A stretch of DNA of 21,267 bases from positions 1 through 21,267 of the forward strand of contig JBOGGN010000345.1 of NCBI GenBank assembly GCA_050744165.1, given 5' to 3'. Every line of letters starts with the position of its first letter. Position 1 is the first letter of the stretch. This document shows, piece after piece, positions 6,049 to 14,469 of the stretch. The notes below the pieces were generated by a model, which worked only from the letters and a program-made list of their open reading frames with translations, made no database searches and was not told the origin of the DNA. Source of the DNA: JBOGGN01 sp050744165. GTDB taxonomy: Bacteria > Actinomycetota > Acidimicrobiia > Acidimicrobiales > Palsa-688. The translations under genes and the position numbers were made by a program.

Positions 6049-7680
6049 GTGCAAGTTCTCGGTATCAACGCGGTCTTCCACGACCCGGCGGCGGCGCTGG
6101 TCGTTGACGGCAAGGTGGTGGCGGCCGCAGAAGAGGAACGATTCTCCCGACGCAAGCACGGCAAGCGCCCGGTGCCGTTCTCGGCGTGGGAACTGCCCGA
6201 GGCGGCAGCCCGCTGGTGTCTCCAGGAGGCGCACTGCGATCCGAGCGACCTCGACGCAGTGGCCTACTCGTACGATCCCGCCTTGGCGGCACCCGTCGGG
6301 GAGGACCTGACAGTCGACGAGTGGGAGCCGCTGCGGACCTTGTATGCCAGCAGGGCGCCGCGTTTCCTTGGTAGCGCACTTGGCGGCGTCGACCCTGACG
6401 TGGTGCGCTTCGTGCCCCATCACGTGGCCCACGCCGCCTCGGCCCACCTGGCGGCACCCTTCGAGGACTCCAGCGTCCTGGTACTCGACGGTCGCGGCGA
6501 GCGCGCCTCCTCCCTTGCCGGGCGTGCGCGAGGCGGAGCCCTCGAGGTCCTGGCGTCCCAGGACCTCCCCCACTCCCTCGGACTGTGGTACGAGGAAGCG
6601 ACCGAGCACTTGGGCTTCCTGCGCTCCTGCGACGAGTACAAGGTGATGGCCCTCGCCGCCTACGGCGAGGCCACCATGCTCGGCGAGCTACGACAACGAG
6701 TGAAGACCACGGGGGACGGCGGCTTTGCTGTCGAGGCGATGGACTGGGCGGCGCTGACGAAGCGCCGGGCGCCCGGCGATGCGGTGCAGCCGGAGCACGC
6801 CAATCTGGCGGCCAGCGTCCAAGCGCGCCTCGAAGAGGTCCTTCTGGAACTGGCGGGATGGTTGTTCCGCGAAACCGGCGACCGGGTCCTCACCATTGCC
6901 GGCGGGGTGGCCCTGAACTGCGTGGCCAACAGCCGCCTGGCCGAGCAGGGGCCGTTCGAGACCGTCTGGGCCCAACCAGCGGCGGGCGACGCGGGGACGG
7001 CGCTCGGGGCCGCCTTGTACTGCGCCCACGCCCTTGGCGACCGGGTCGCCCCGCTCCAAGGCGTGGACCTCGGCCGCGGTTTCGGCGACGCGGAGCTCGA
7101 GGCCAGCCTGCAGGCCGCCCGAATTCCCTACCGCCGCCCGCCCGACATCGCCGAGGCGGCCGCCGAGATTCTGGCCGCCAACGGCATTGTGGGCTGGTTC
7201 CAGGGGCGTAGCGAGTTCGGCCCCCGGGCGCTCGGCCACCGCAGCCTCCTGGCCCACCCGGGGCACGCCGGCAACGTGGAGCGGCTAAACGAGGTCAAAG
7301 GGCGTGAGCAGTTCCGGCCTGTCGCGCCCATGGTCCTGGCCGACCGAGCCGCCGAAATCTTCGACGGCCCCGTGCCGAGCCCGTACATGCTCTTTACCCA
7401 CCGGGTGACCCCGGCGTGGGCGCCCCGGTTGCCGGCCGCGGTTCACGTCGACGGCACGGCCCGCATCCAGACCGTCGACCGGGCCACCGAAGAGCTCCTC
7501 GGCCGCTTGCTCGACGGCTTCACTCGCCGCAGTGGGCTGCCGGTGCTGGTCAACACCAGCTTCAACACTGCCGGCCGGCCCATGGTGGACGATCCCCGCG
7601 ACGCCCTGGAGTGCTTCGGGTCAGCGCCCATCGACGCGCTGTGCATCGGTCCCTTCCTGATCCGGCGGGCCGGCCAATGA
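6049..7680 (+). CDS. O-carbamoyltransferase (NodU/CmcH/TobZ family)
   Basis: This 543-residue protein is expected to transfer a carbamoyl group from carbamoyl phosphate, through a carbamoyl-adenylate, to a sugar hydroxyl. The N-terminal ASKHA-like domain starts LGINAVFHDPAAALV and contains AAAEEERFSRRKHG. The metal-binding histidines are in PHHVAHA (His124, His125, His128). A second phosphate-binding segment reads GGVALNCVANSRL. The C-terminal domain has FQGRSEFGPRALGHRS (about 382-397), REQFRPVAPMVL and NTSFN. I chose GTG at 6049 because GAGGG precedes it at a good distance and the family homology starts there; upstream in-frame sequence is not family-like. It heads the operon and its stop overlaps the next start (ATGA). 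In Pseudomonas aeruginosa core LPS a heptose carries a carbamoyl group, which makes a heptose acceptor plausible here. Confidence 0.92.
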   Translation: MQVLGINAVFHDPAAALVVDGKVVAAAEEERFSRRKHGKRPVPFSAWELPEAAARWCLQEAHCDPSDLDAVAYSYDPALAAPVGEDLTVDEWEPLRTLYASRAPRFLGSALGGVDPDVVRFVPHHVAHAASAHLAAPFEDSSVLVLDGRGERASSLAGRARGGALEVLASQDLPHSLGLWYEEATEHLGFLRSCDEYKVMALAAYGEATMLGELRQRVKTTGDGGFAVEAMDWAALTKRRAPGDAVQPEHANLAASVQARLEEVLLELAGWLFRETGDRVLTIAGGVALNCVANSRLAEQGPFETVWAQPAAGDAGTALGAALYCAHALGDRVAPLQGVDLGRGFGDAELEASLQAARIPYRRPPDIAEAAAEILAANGIVGWFQGRSEFGPRALGHRSLLAHPGHAGNVERLNEVKGREQFRPVAPMVLADRAAEIFDGPVPSPYMLFTHRVTPAWAPRLPAAVHVDGTARIQTVDRATEELLGRLLDGFTRRSGLPVLVNTSFNTAGRPMVDDPRDALECFGSAPIDALCIGPFLIRRAGQ

Positions 7681-9161
7681 CCGCCGCGGTGGCACCCGAG
7701 GCGGTGGACATCGTCATACCCACGATCGGCAGGCCGTCCCTGGCAACGCTGCTGGCGGCGCTCTCGGGTTGCCTCTCGCGCGTGCTCGTCGTCGACGACC
7801 GCCGCTCGCCCTCTGCGCCTCTCGAGCTGCCTCGTGGCATCGAGGTGGTGCGGTCCGGGGGCCGGGGTCCGGCCGCGGCCCGCAACGTTGGTTGGCGCTG
7901 TCGAGGCGCCGAGTGGGTTGCGTTCCTCGATGACGACGTGGTCCCCGAGCCGGGTTGGTTCGACGCCTTGCGGACCGATTTGGCTGCGACCGGCGTCGAC
8001 GTTGGTGGCAGCCAGGGGCGGGTGTCGGTCCCCTTGCCGAGGCACCGGCGTCCCACCGACTTCGAGCGCGACGTGGCCGGCCTCGGGTCGGCGGACTGGA
8101 TCACCGCCGACATGGCCTACCAGCGGGTGGCGCTGGCGACCGTCGGCGGCTTCGACGAGCGCTTTCCCCGTGCCTACCGGGAAGACGCCGACCTGGCCAC
8201 CCGGGTTCGGGACGCCGGCTGGCGGCTGACAAAGGGATCGAGAACAGTGACCCACCCGGTGCCCCCGGCACCGTGGTGGATCAGCGTGGCCCGCCAGGCG
8301 GGCAACGCCGACGACGTCGTGCTGCGTGCCCTGTACGGTCGCCGGTGGCGAGAACGGACGGGGGTTCCGCGAGGCCGACGGGGCCGCCACCTGGCGGTGG
8401 CCGCGGCCGCCGTGGGCACCGTCGGAGCCCTGGTCGCGCACCGCCGCCGCCTGGCGGCCGCGTCGGGCGCCCTGTGGTTCGCGGGCACCGCCGAGTTGGC
8501 TGCGGCCCGCATCGCACCGGGTCCCGCGGACTCCCGAGAGGTCGCCGCCATGGTGGCCACCAGCGTGGCCCTCCCGTTGGCGGCCACCACCTACTGGTTG
8601 GCCGGCTGGGCCACGCTGCCGGCCCGGTTGCGTCCCCGGGTGGTGCCACCGGCGGCGGTGCTGTTCGATCGGGACGGAACCCTGGTCGCCGACGTGCCCT
8701 ACAACGGCGACCCCGACCTTGTGGTCCCGACGCCCTCGGCCCGCCGGGCGCTGAGGCGGCTACGGGCTGCCGGAATCCCGACCGCGGTCGTCTCCAACCA
8801 GAGCGGGGTCGGCCAGGGCCTGATCACCGAGGACCAGGTCGAGCAGGTCAACCGCCGCATCGAGAATCTGCTCGGCCCCGTCGGCCCGTGGTTCGTGTGC
8901 CCCCACGTGGCGGACGACCACTGCGGCTGCCGCAAGCCCGCCCCAGGGCTCGTCCTGCAGGCGGCGTCAGCGCTTGGCGTGGCGCCCACCGATCTCGCGG
9001 TGGTAGGCGACATCGGCGCCGATGTCCAGGCCGCCCAGGCGGCAGGCGCCCGAGGGATCTTGGTGCCCACCGCCGCCACCCGGCCCGAAGAAGTGGCAGC
9101 GGCTCCCGAGGTGGCAGCCGACCTCGACGCCGCCGTCCGTCTCCTGCTCGGGGTTCGATGA
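7677..9161 (+). CDS. GT2 glycosyltransferase fused to GmhB-type heptose bisphosphate phosphatase
   Basis: This 494-residue fusion has three parts. Residues 10-200 are a GT2 glycosyltransferase: DIVIPTIGRPS, LVVDD, the metal-binding LDDD at 84-87, and GGFDERF followed by REDAD (168-172). Residues 238-315 hold two or three hydrophobic helices, so the protein is probably membrane-anchored. Residues 325-494 are a HAD phosphatase of the D-glycero-D-manno-heptose-1,7-bisphosphate 7-phosphatase type: catalytic DRDGT at 331-335, SNQSG at 373-377, and the GmhB zinc loop CPH-x5-CGCRKP (Cys408, His410, Cys416, Cys418). The phosphatase supplies the third step of ADP-heptose synthesis; the GT2 substrate is unknown. 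ATG at 7677 overlaps the previous stop (ATGA). GmhB is usually a stand-alone protein of about 190 residues. Confidence 0.88.
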   Translation: MTAAVAPEAVDIVIPTIGRPSLATLLAALSGCLSRVLVVDDRRSPSAPLELPRGIEVVRSGGRGPAAARNVGWRCRGAEWVAFLDDDVVPEPGWFDALRTDLAATGVDVGGSQGRVSVPLPRHRRPTDFERDVAGLGSADWITADMAYQRVALATVGGFDERFPRAYREDADLATRVRDAGWRLTKGSRTVTHPVPPAPWWISVARQAGNADDVVLRALYGRRWRERTGVPRGRRGRHLAVAAAAVGTVGALVAHRRRLAAASGALWFAGTAELAAARIAPGPADSREVAAMVATSVALPLAATTYWLAGWATLPARLRPRVVPPAAVLFDRDGTLVADVPYNGDPDLVVPTPSARRALRRLRAAGIPTAVVSNQSGVGQGLITEDQVEQVNRRIENLLGPVGPWFVCPHVADDHCGCRKPAPGLVLQAASALGVAPTDLAVVGDIGADVQAAQAAGARGILVPTAATRPEEVAAAPEVAADLDAAVRLLLGVR

Positions 9162-10249
9162 TGCGGGTCCTCCTGGCTCGGCTGGACAACCACGGCGACG
9201 TGCTGCTCACCGGGCCCGCCGTGCGGGCGGTTGCCGCCAGTGGCTCGGAGGTGGTCTACCTGTGCCGCCCCGGCAGCGCCGACGCGGCCCGGCTGCTGCC
9301 CCATGTCGGGCGGATCCTCACCTTCGAGGCGGCCTGGATCGTCGACCCGCCAGCGCCGCTGCGCCCCGAATCGGTGGCTCAGCTGGTGGAGGACGTTCGG
9401 CGCCTCGCTATCGACCAGGCGGTCATCTTCACCTCATTCCACCAGTCCCCCCTGCCACTCGCCCTGTTGCTGCGCCTGGCCGGAGTCGGATGCATCGCCG
9501 CCGTCAGCGACGATTACCCGGGGACCCTGCTCGATGTCCGCCACCGGATCGAGGACCACTGTCATGAAGTGGAGCGGAACCTCTCGCTGGTCGCCACCCT
9601 GGGCTACCACCTGCCCCCGGGCGACGACGGTCGGCTGTCGATCCTTGCACCTGGCCGAGGCGACCCTCGCCGCCCCGTTGGCGACGTTGGCGACGTTGGC
9701 GACGTCGACGACTGGCGGCCCAGCTACGTGGTCGTCCATCCCGGTGCGTCCGTCGCCGCCCGTGCCCTGCCGCCGATGCTGGCCGCCGAGGTGGTGCCGG
9801 CGCTGGCCGCGGCCGGCTGGCGGGTCGTGATCACCGGGACCGCCGGAGACTGGCCACCAGCCGGCGCACCCCCGCTCAAGTCCACGGGGCCGGGCAAGGT
9901 TCTCAACCTGGTGGGCCGCACCGACGTGGCGACACTGGCCCAGGTGGTCGCCGGCGCCGGCGTCCTGATAGCCGGCAACACCGGGCCGGTCCACCTGGCG
10001 GCGGCGGTAGGAACTCCAGTGGTATCGGTCTTCGCGCCCACCGTTGCCCTCGAGAGCTGGCGGCCGTGGCGGGTGCCCTCGGTCATCCTGGGCGACCAGG
10101 CCATTGCCTGCCGCCACTGCCGCAGCCGCATCTGCCCGTTCCCGGGCCAGCCGTGCACCTCATCGGTCAGCACTGGCGAGGTGGTGGCCGCCGTCGAGAA
10201 GCTGGCCCCCGCCCACCAGCCGGCCCAATCAGCCGAGGCGGTCGCTTGA
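9158..10249 (+). CDS. GT9 family glycosyltransferase (ADP-heptose heptosyltransferase-like)
   Basis: This 363-residue protein has the two-domain GT-B build of the GT9 family, whose best-known members are WaaC, WaaF and WaaQ. The N-terminus RVLLARLDNHGDVLLTGP matches the acceptor-side start of the family. The C-terminal nucleotide-sugar half has VVHPGAS, a strand-helix ITGTAGD, LVGRTD, and the signature GNTGPVHLAAAVGTP. A Cys-rich stretch near the end (CRHCRSRICPFPGQPC) is also usual in GT9. An inserted GDVGDVGDVDD is encoded by a short tandem repeat. With ADP-heptose enzymes in the same operon, a heptosyl donor is the simplest reading. The ATGATG start overlaps the previous stop. Confidence 0.88.
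   Translation: MMRVLLARLDNHGDVLLTGPAVRAVAASGSEVVYLCRPGSADAARLLPHVGRILTFEAAWIVDPPAPLRPESVAQLVEDVRRLAIDQAVIFTSFHQSPLPLALLLRLAGVGCIAAVSDDYPGTLLDVRHRIEDHCHEVERNLSLVATLGYHLPPGDDGRLSILAPGRGDPRRPVGDVGDVGDVDDWRPSYVVVHPGASVAARALPPMLAAEVVPALAAAGWRVVITGTAGDWPPAGAPPLKSTGPGKVLNLVGRTDVATLAQVVAGAGVLIAGNTGPVHLAAAVGTPVVSVFAPTVALESWRPWRVPSVILGDQAIACRHCRSRICPFPGQPCTSSVSTGEVVAAVEKLAPAHQPAQSAEAVA
9677..9712 (+). repeat. 9-bp tandem repeat inside the GT9 gene
   Basis: GTTGGCGAC is repeated three times in phase and followed by a degenerate fourth copy, GTCGACGAC. It encodes GDVGDVGDVDD in a probable surface loop between the two domains. Copy number could vary without shifting the frame. Confidence 0.85.
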
Positions 10250-11205
10250 TGGCACCTGAACGGACCTTGCGGATCTTCATGTGGCACGTTCACGGCTCCT
10301 ACCAGACGGCTCTTCTCGAGACCGGCCACACCTTTCTCCTGCCCCGGCTCCCAGGCGGCGGCCCCTACGGGCGGGGCCGGGCGGACACCTGGGACTGGCC
10401 CGCCAATGCCAAGGCGATCCAGCCGGCCGAAGCATCGCACGCCGATGTCGACCTGGTCGTCCTGCAACGGCCCGAAGAACTGGTGCTGGCCGAGGCGTGG
10501 TTGGGCGGTCGCCGGCCCGGCCACGACATCCCCGCGATCTACTTGGAACACAACGCCCCCCAAGGGCCGATCAACGATCTCCGCCATCCCATGGCCGACC
10601 AGTCGGCCGTTCCCGTGGTCCATGTGAGTGCGTTCAACCAGCTGTTCTGGGACTCCGGCAACGCGCCCACCAGGGTTGTCGAACATGGTGTGATCGACCC
10701 CGGCTACCGGGCCACCGGCGAGCTGGACCGGGCGGTGGCGGTGATTAACGAACCGGTCCGTCGCCACCGGGTCACCGGTACCGACCTGCTGCCCGCCCTG
10801 TCCCGCCACTCGGGCATAGCCATCGACCTCTTCGGCATGAAAACCGAGGAGATCGGCGGACACGACCTGCACCAGCGAGAACTGCACCGGGAGATGGCCC
10901 GCCGCCGCATGTACCTCCACCCGGTGCGGTGGACGTCGCTCGGCCTGTCCCTCCTGGAAGCGATGCACCTCGGCCTGCCGGTCGTGGCGCTGGCCACCAC
11001 GGCGGTAGCCGACGCCGTGCCCCCCGATGCCGGTGTCGTCTCCTGCGACCGAGAGGTACTGGTCGAGGCGCTGCGCTGGCTGGCCGCCGACGCCGACGCG
11101 GCGGCTGAGATGGGCAAGTGCGCCCGGGCTGCAGCCCTGGCTCGTTTCGGCCTGGACCGCTTCACCCGGGACTGGAACAACGTGTTCGCCGAGGTGGCGG
11201 CATGA
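10249..11205 (+). CDS. GT4-like glycosyltransferase, short form
   Basis: This 318-residue protein looks like a GT-B glycosyltransferase of the GT4 group with a reduced N-terminal domain. It starts LRIFMWHVHGSYQTALL, continues with LVVLQRPEEL and YLEHNAPQGP, and has a linker near VVEHGVIDPGY. The donor-binding half contains YLHPVRWTSLGLSLLEAM and GLPVVALATTAVADAV, equivalent to the usual EGxxxxxxEA region of GT4 enzymes, although the first acidic residue is replaced (SLGLSLLEA). Length is below the usual 350-400 residues. Its start shares one base with the upstream stop (TGATG), so it belongs to the same coupled set. The sugar donor and acceptor cannot be predicted. Confidence 0.8.
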   Translation: MAPERTLRIFMWHVHGSYQTALLETGHTFLLPRLPGGGPYGRGRADTWDWPANAKAIQPAEASHADVDLVVLQRPEELVLAEAWLGGRRPGHDIPAIYLEHNAPQGPINDLRHPMADQSAVPVVHVSAFNQLFWDSGNAPTRVVEHGVIDPGYRATGELDRAVAVINEPVRRHRVTGTDLLPALSRHSGIAIDLFGMKTEEIGGHDLHQRELHREMARRRMYLHPVRWTSLGLSLLEAMHLGLPVVALATTAVADAVPPDAGVVSCDREVLVEALRWLAADADAAAEMGKCARAAALARFGLDRFTRDWNNVFAEVAA

Positions 11206-12422
11206 GGGTGGCAATGGTCTCCGAGCATGCCAACCCGCTGTCCACCCTCGGCGGCACCGACGCCGGCGGTCAAAACGTCCACGTGGCCGAGCTGGCCCGG
11301 GCGTTGGCCCGCCAGGGCACCGAGGTGGTGGTCCACACTCGCCGCCAGTCCCCGCACGAGCCACCGGTGGTGCAGATGGCCGACGGGGTGCTCGTCAATC
11401 ACGTCGACGCCGGCCCCCCCGAGGCGATACCCAAGGATCACCTGGTTCCCTACATGCAACCCTTCGCCCGACACCTGGCCCAATCCTGGAGCGCCGAGCG
11501 GCCAGACGTGGTCCACGCCCACTTCTGGATGTCCGGATGGGCCGCGCTGGCGGCCGCCGAGCCACTGGGGCTGCCGGTGGTGCAGACCTTCCACGCCCTC
11601 GGCAACGTCAAGCGCCGCCACCAGGGCGCCAAGGACACCAGCCCCCCGGAGCGGGCATCGAGCGAACGCTCGATCATCGAGCGGGTGCCGCGAATCATCG
11701 CCACCTGCACCGACGAAGTCTTCGAGCTCACGCGCCTGGGTGCCGATCGGCGCCGGATCACGGTGGTGCCGTGCGGCGTCGACACGGACACGTTCTCACC
11801 CTTGGTCGCCGCGACATCGAGCTATCCCAGGCGCCGGCGCCACCGGGTCGTCGTGGTCAGCCGCCTGGTCGAACGCAAAGGGATCGGCAATGTGATCGAG
11901 GCGCTGGCCGCGGTGCCTGACACCGAGTTGGTCGTCGCCGGCGGGGCGCCCGAAGAGGAGTTGGCCGACGACCCCGAGGTCGCCCGGCTGCATGACCTGG
12001 CCCGCCTCTACCAGGTCAGCGATCGGGTGAGGTTTCTGGGCTCGGTCGATCGGCGAGCGGTGCCCGGCGTGCTGCGTTCCGCCGATGTCGTGGTCTGCGC
12101 GCCGTGGTATGAGCCCTTCGGCATGGTGGTCCTGGAGGCCCAGGCGTGCGGGGTCCCGGTGATCGCCACCGCCGTCGGAGGCCATCTCGACACCATCGTC
12201 GACGGGGTCACCGGCCTGCTCATCCCGCCCCGGGCACCCACCATCTTGGCCCTCGCCCTCAACTGGCTGCTGGCCCGGCCCGCAACCCGAACGGCCATGG
12301 GCCAGGCGGCGGCGGAACGGGCGCGGGACCGGTACCGCTGGGACCGCATCGCCCGAGCCACCGGCCGCGCCTACCAGCGGGTGACCCTCCCTCGCCCCCT
12401 CCCCGCGCTGAGCCCCCGATGA
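11202..12422 (+). CDS. GT4 glycosyltransferase, MshA/sucrose-phosphate-synthase-like
   Basis: This 406-residue GT-B enzyme opens with MRVAMVSEHANPL and GGTDAGGQNVHVAELARALA, the arrangement found in MshA (mycothiol synthesis) and sucrose-phosphate-synthase-like GT4 proteins. VVHAHFWMSG and TFHALGNVK follow. The donor site is complete: VSRLVERKG, the acidic pair in WYEPFGMVVLEAQACG, and AVGGHLDTIVDGVTGLL. The operon context argues against MshA itself and for a glycan-building role. The start overlaps the previous stop as ATGA, and its own stop overlaps the gmhA start in the same way. Family assignment is firm; donor and product are unknown. Confidence 0.88.
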   Translation: MRVAMVSEHANPLSTLGGTDAGGQNVHVAELARALARQGTEVVVHTRRQSPHEPPVVQMADGVLVNHVDAGPPEAIPKDHLVPYMQPFARHLAQSWSAERPDVVHAHFWMSGWAALAAAEPLGLPVVQTFHALGNVKRRHQGAKDTSPPERASSERSIIERVPRIIATCTDEVFELTRLGADRRRITVVPCGVDTDTFSPLVAATSSYPRRRRHRVVVVSRLVERKGIGNVIEALAAVPDTELVVAGGAPEEELADDPEVARLHDLARLYQVSDRVRFLGSVDRRAVPGVLRSADVVVCAPWYEPFGMVVLEAQACGVPVIATAVGGHLDTIVDGVTGLLIPPRAPTILALALNWLLARPATRTAMGQAAAERARDRYRWDRIARATGRAYQRVTLPRPLPALSPR

Positions 12423-13087
12423 CCGGCGCCCGAATCACCCATGACCGCCATCTCCCCTCCGGTGACCGGCGCCCGACTTGCCCGTCTCCAGCCGTGACCG
12501 AAGCACGCATCCTCCCCCTCGTCCCGCCAACCGCGGGTACTCACCTGCGCGCCCTCACCCAGGCGCTGGACGGGCTCGAGGCGGATCTGGGCCCCCTGCC
12601 TCGGTGGGCGGCGACCCTGGCCGAGGTCCTGACCGGCGGCGGTCGGCTGCTGGCGGTCGGCAATGGCGGCAGCGCCGCCCAGGCGCAGCACCTGACCTCC
12701 GAGCTGGTCGGCCGCTACTGCTCCGAGCGCCAGCCGTTCAGCGCCCTCGCCCTCCATGCGGACACGTCCACCATCACCGCCCTGGCCAACGACTACGGCG
12801 CCGACGAAATCTTCGCCCGTCAGGTTCGGGCCCACGGTCGCCCGGGGGACATCCTCCTTGCCCTGTCCACCTCGGGCCGAAGCGCCAACGTGGTGGCGGC
12901 GGTGGCCGCCGCCCGCAATATGGGCCTGCGCAGCTGGGCCGTCACTGGGTCGGCACCCAACCCGTTGGCCGACGCCGCCGACGAGGCGCTGGTGGTGGAC
13001 AGCTCGGAGACGGCCACCGTCCAAGAGGTGCACCTCGTGGTCGTCCACCTGCTGTGCCAGCTTTTCGACGAACGGGTCTGCCCGTGA
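12419..13087 (+). CDS. gmhA: Sedoheptulose 7-phosphate isomerase (GmhA-type SIS protein)
   Basis: This enzyme converts sedoheptulose 7-phosphate to D-glycero-D-manno-heptose 7-phosphate, the first step of heptose nucleotide synthesis. The SIS phosphosugar motifs are clear: GNGGSAAQAQHL at 81-92 with the adjoining TSEL (Glu95), and STSGRS at 150-155. His205 in QEVHLV corresponds to the catalytic histidine of GmhA. The protein is 222 residues from the ATG that overlaps the upstream stop (ATGA). This is about 25-30 longer than usual at the N-terminus; GTG at 12494 would give the normal length. It lies directly before hldE, the common partnership for this pathway. Confidence 0.9.
   Translation: MTGARITHDRHLPSGDRRPTCPSPAVTEARILPLVPPTAGTHLRALTQALDGLEADLGPLPRWAATLAEVLTGGGRLLAVGNGGSAAQAQHLTSELVGRYCSERQPFSALALHADTSTITALANDYGADEIFARQVRAHGRPGDILLALSTSGRSANVVAAVAAARNMGLRSWAVTGSAPNPLADAADEALVVDSSETATVQEVHLVVVHLLCQLFDERVCP
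12420..12476 (+). repeat. 14-bp direct repeat at the gmhA start
   Basis: TGACCGGCGCCCGA occurs at 12420-12433 and again at 12463-12476, 43 bp apart. The first copy contains the stop of the upstream gene and overlaps the gmhA start. The repeat coincides with the N-terminal extension that GmhA relatives lack. Confidence 0.7.
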
Positions 13088-14469
13088 CGGGCGCCATCAC
13101 CGTCGTGGGCGACTGCCTGCTCGACCGGGATCTGGTCGGCCAGGCCCGGCGGTTGTGCCCCGACGCCGCGGCCCCGGTCCTGGAATCGGTGCAGGAACGG
13201 GCCCGGCCCGGAGGCGCCGGCCTGGCCGCAGTGCTCCTCGCCCGCGGCCAGCGGCCCGTCACTCTGGTCACGGCCCTGGCCCCCGATGCCGGGGGTGCCC
13301 GGCTGCGAGAGTTGCTGGCCGACCACGGGGTGGCGGTCGTCGATCTGGGCGCCGACGCCCCAACCACCGAGAAGGTCCGTGTCGGAACCGGCGGCCAGGT
13401 GCTGGTCCGCCTCGATTGCAGCGCCGCCTCGCCCCGGGTGGGAGCGATGACCGACGAGGCCCGGGCCGCCGTGGCCGACGCCGCCGCCGTTCTCGTCTCC
13501 GACTACGGCCGCGGCGTCACCGCACAGCCGACCGTGCGGGCGGCGCTGGCAGACCTGGCGAGCCGCGGGCGTCGCCTGCCAGTGGTGTGGGATCCCCACC
13601 CCGCAGGCGCCGCCCCGGTCCCCGGGGTCCAGCTCCTGTCCCCCAACCGAGCCGAGGCCGGCCTGGTCCCCGGCGCTTCCTGGGCCGAGGTCACCGCCGC
13701 CGGCCGCCGCCTTTTGACTGAGATCGGCGCCGCCGGGGTGGCGGTAACTCTGGGCCCCCAGGGCGCGCTCCTCGTGACCGGGATCGACGAGCCGCCCCTT
13801 GTCGTGGCCCCGGCCGAGCCGAGCGCCGGCAATGCCTGCGGGGCCGGGGACAGCTTCGCCGCCGCGGCCGTGACGGCCCTGGCACACGGTGCCGTGCTGT
13901 CCGAGGCGGTCCACGACGCCGTCGAGTCGGCGGCCGCCTTCGTGGCGTCGGGAGGCGCGGCATCGGTCGGGGTGACGAACCCGAGGGGGACGCCGCATTT
14001 TTCCAGCCCTGCCCGCCACGAGAACACCCGCCAGGACAGCAACGGTGAGGTGATCGTGGCCACCGGCGGCTGCTTCGACATCCTCCACGCCGGCCACGTC
14101 GCCCTGCTGCAGGCAGCGCGGGCGCTCGGCGACCGGCTGGTCGTGTGCCTGAACTCGGACCGCTCGGTGCGGCGGCTGAAGGGGCCGGGTCGACCGTTGC
14201 AGCCCGAAACAGACCGCCGGGCGCTCCTCTCGGCGCTCACCTGCGTGGACGAGGTGCAGATCTTCGACGACGACACCCCGATCCCACTGCTGCGCCGGCT
14301 GCGGCCCGATGTCTTCGTGAAGGGGGCCGACTACTCGGCCGCCACGCTGCCCGAGGCCGCCGTCCTCGCCGAGTGGGGCGGCCAAGCGGTGGTCTTGCCC
14401 TGTGTTCCCGGTCGCTCGACGACCCATGTCCTCGAGGAGGCGATCCGCCATGCCCACACCATCCACTAA
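13084..14469 (+). CDS. hldE: Bifunctional heptose 7-phosphate kinase / heptose 1-phosphate adenylyltransferase
   Basis: This 461-residue fusion carries out two steps of ADP-heptose synthesis. Residues 1-300 are a PfkB/ribokinase-type kinase: the glycine-rich RPGGAGLAAV near 41-50, SDYGRGV at 139-145, WDPHPAG, LSPNRAEAG, and the catalytic GAGDSF at 253-258. Residues 322-461 are a cytidylyltransferase-like domain: ATGGCFDILHAGHV with HAGH at 335-338, NSDRSVRRLKGPGRP, FDDDTP, VKGADY and the C-terminal GRSTTH. The order and length match HldE (RfaE) of Gram-negative bacteria. GTG at 13084 overlaps the gmhA stop (GTGA). ADP as the nucleotide is inferred from the family; GDP-heptose enzymes are a different kind. 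Confidence 0.93.
   Translation: MTGAITVVGDCLLDRDLVGQARRLCPDAAAPVLESVQERARPGGAGLAAVLLARGQRPVTLVTALAPDAGGARLRELLADHGVAVVDLGADAPTTEKVRVGTGGQVLVRLDCSAASPRVGAMTDEARAAVADAAAVLVSDYGRGVTAQPTVRAALADLASRGRRLPVVWDPHPAGAAPVPGVQLLSPNRAEAGLVPGASWAEVTAAGRRLLTEIGAAGVAVTLGPQGALLVTGIDEPPLVVAPAEPSAGNACGAGDSFAAAAVTALAHGAVLSEAVHDAVESAAAFVASGGAASVGVTNPRGTPHFSSPARHENTRQDSNGEVIVATGGCFDILHAGHVALLQAARALGDRLVVCLNSDRSVRRLKGPGRPLQPETDRRALLSALTCVDEVQIFDDDTPIPLLRRLRPDVFVKGADYSAATLPEAAVLAEWGGQAVVLPCVPGRSTTHVLEEAIRHAHTIH

Noticed and set aside
9724..11364. Long open frame on the minus strand (546 codons) opposite the GT9 and GT4 genes
   Set aside because: It lies antisense to two well-identified glycosyltransferases, has no recognisable motifs, and is expected from codon bias in a GC-rich genome.
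11202..12422. GT4 gene considered as mshA of mycothiol synthesis
   Set aside because: It is embedded in the heptose operon by stop/start overlaps on both sides; MshA-like motifs are shared by other GT4 enzymes.
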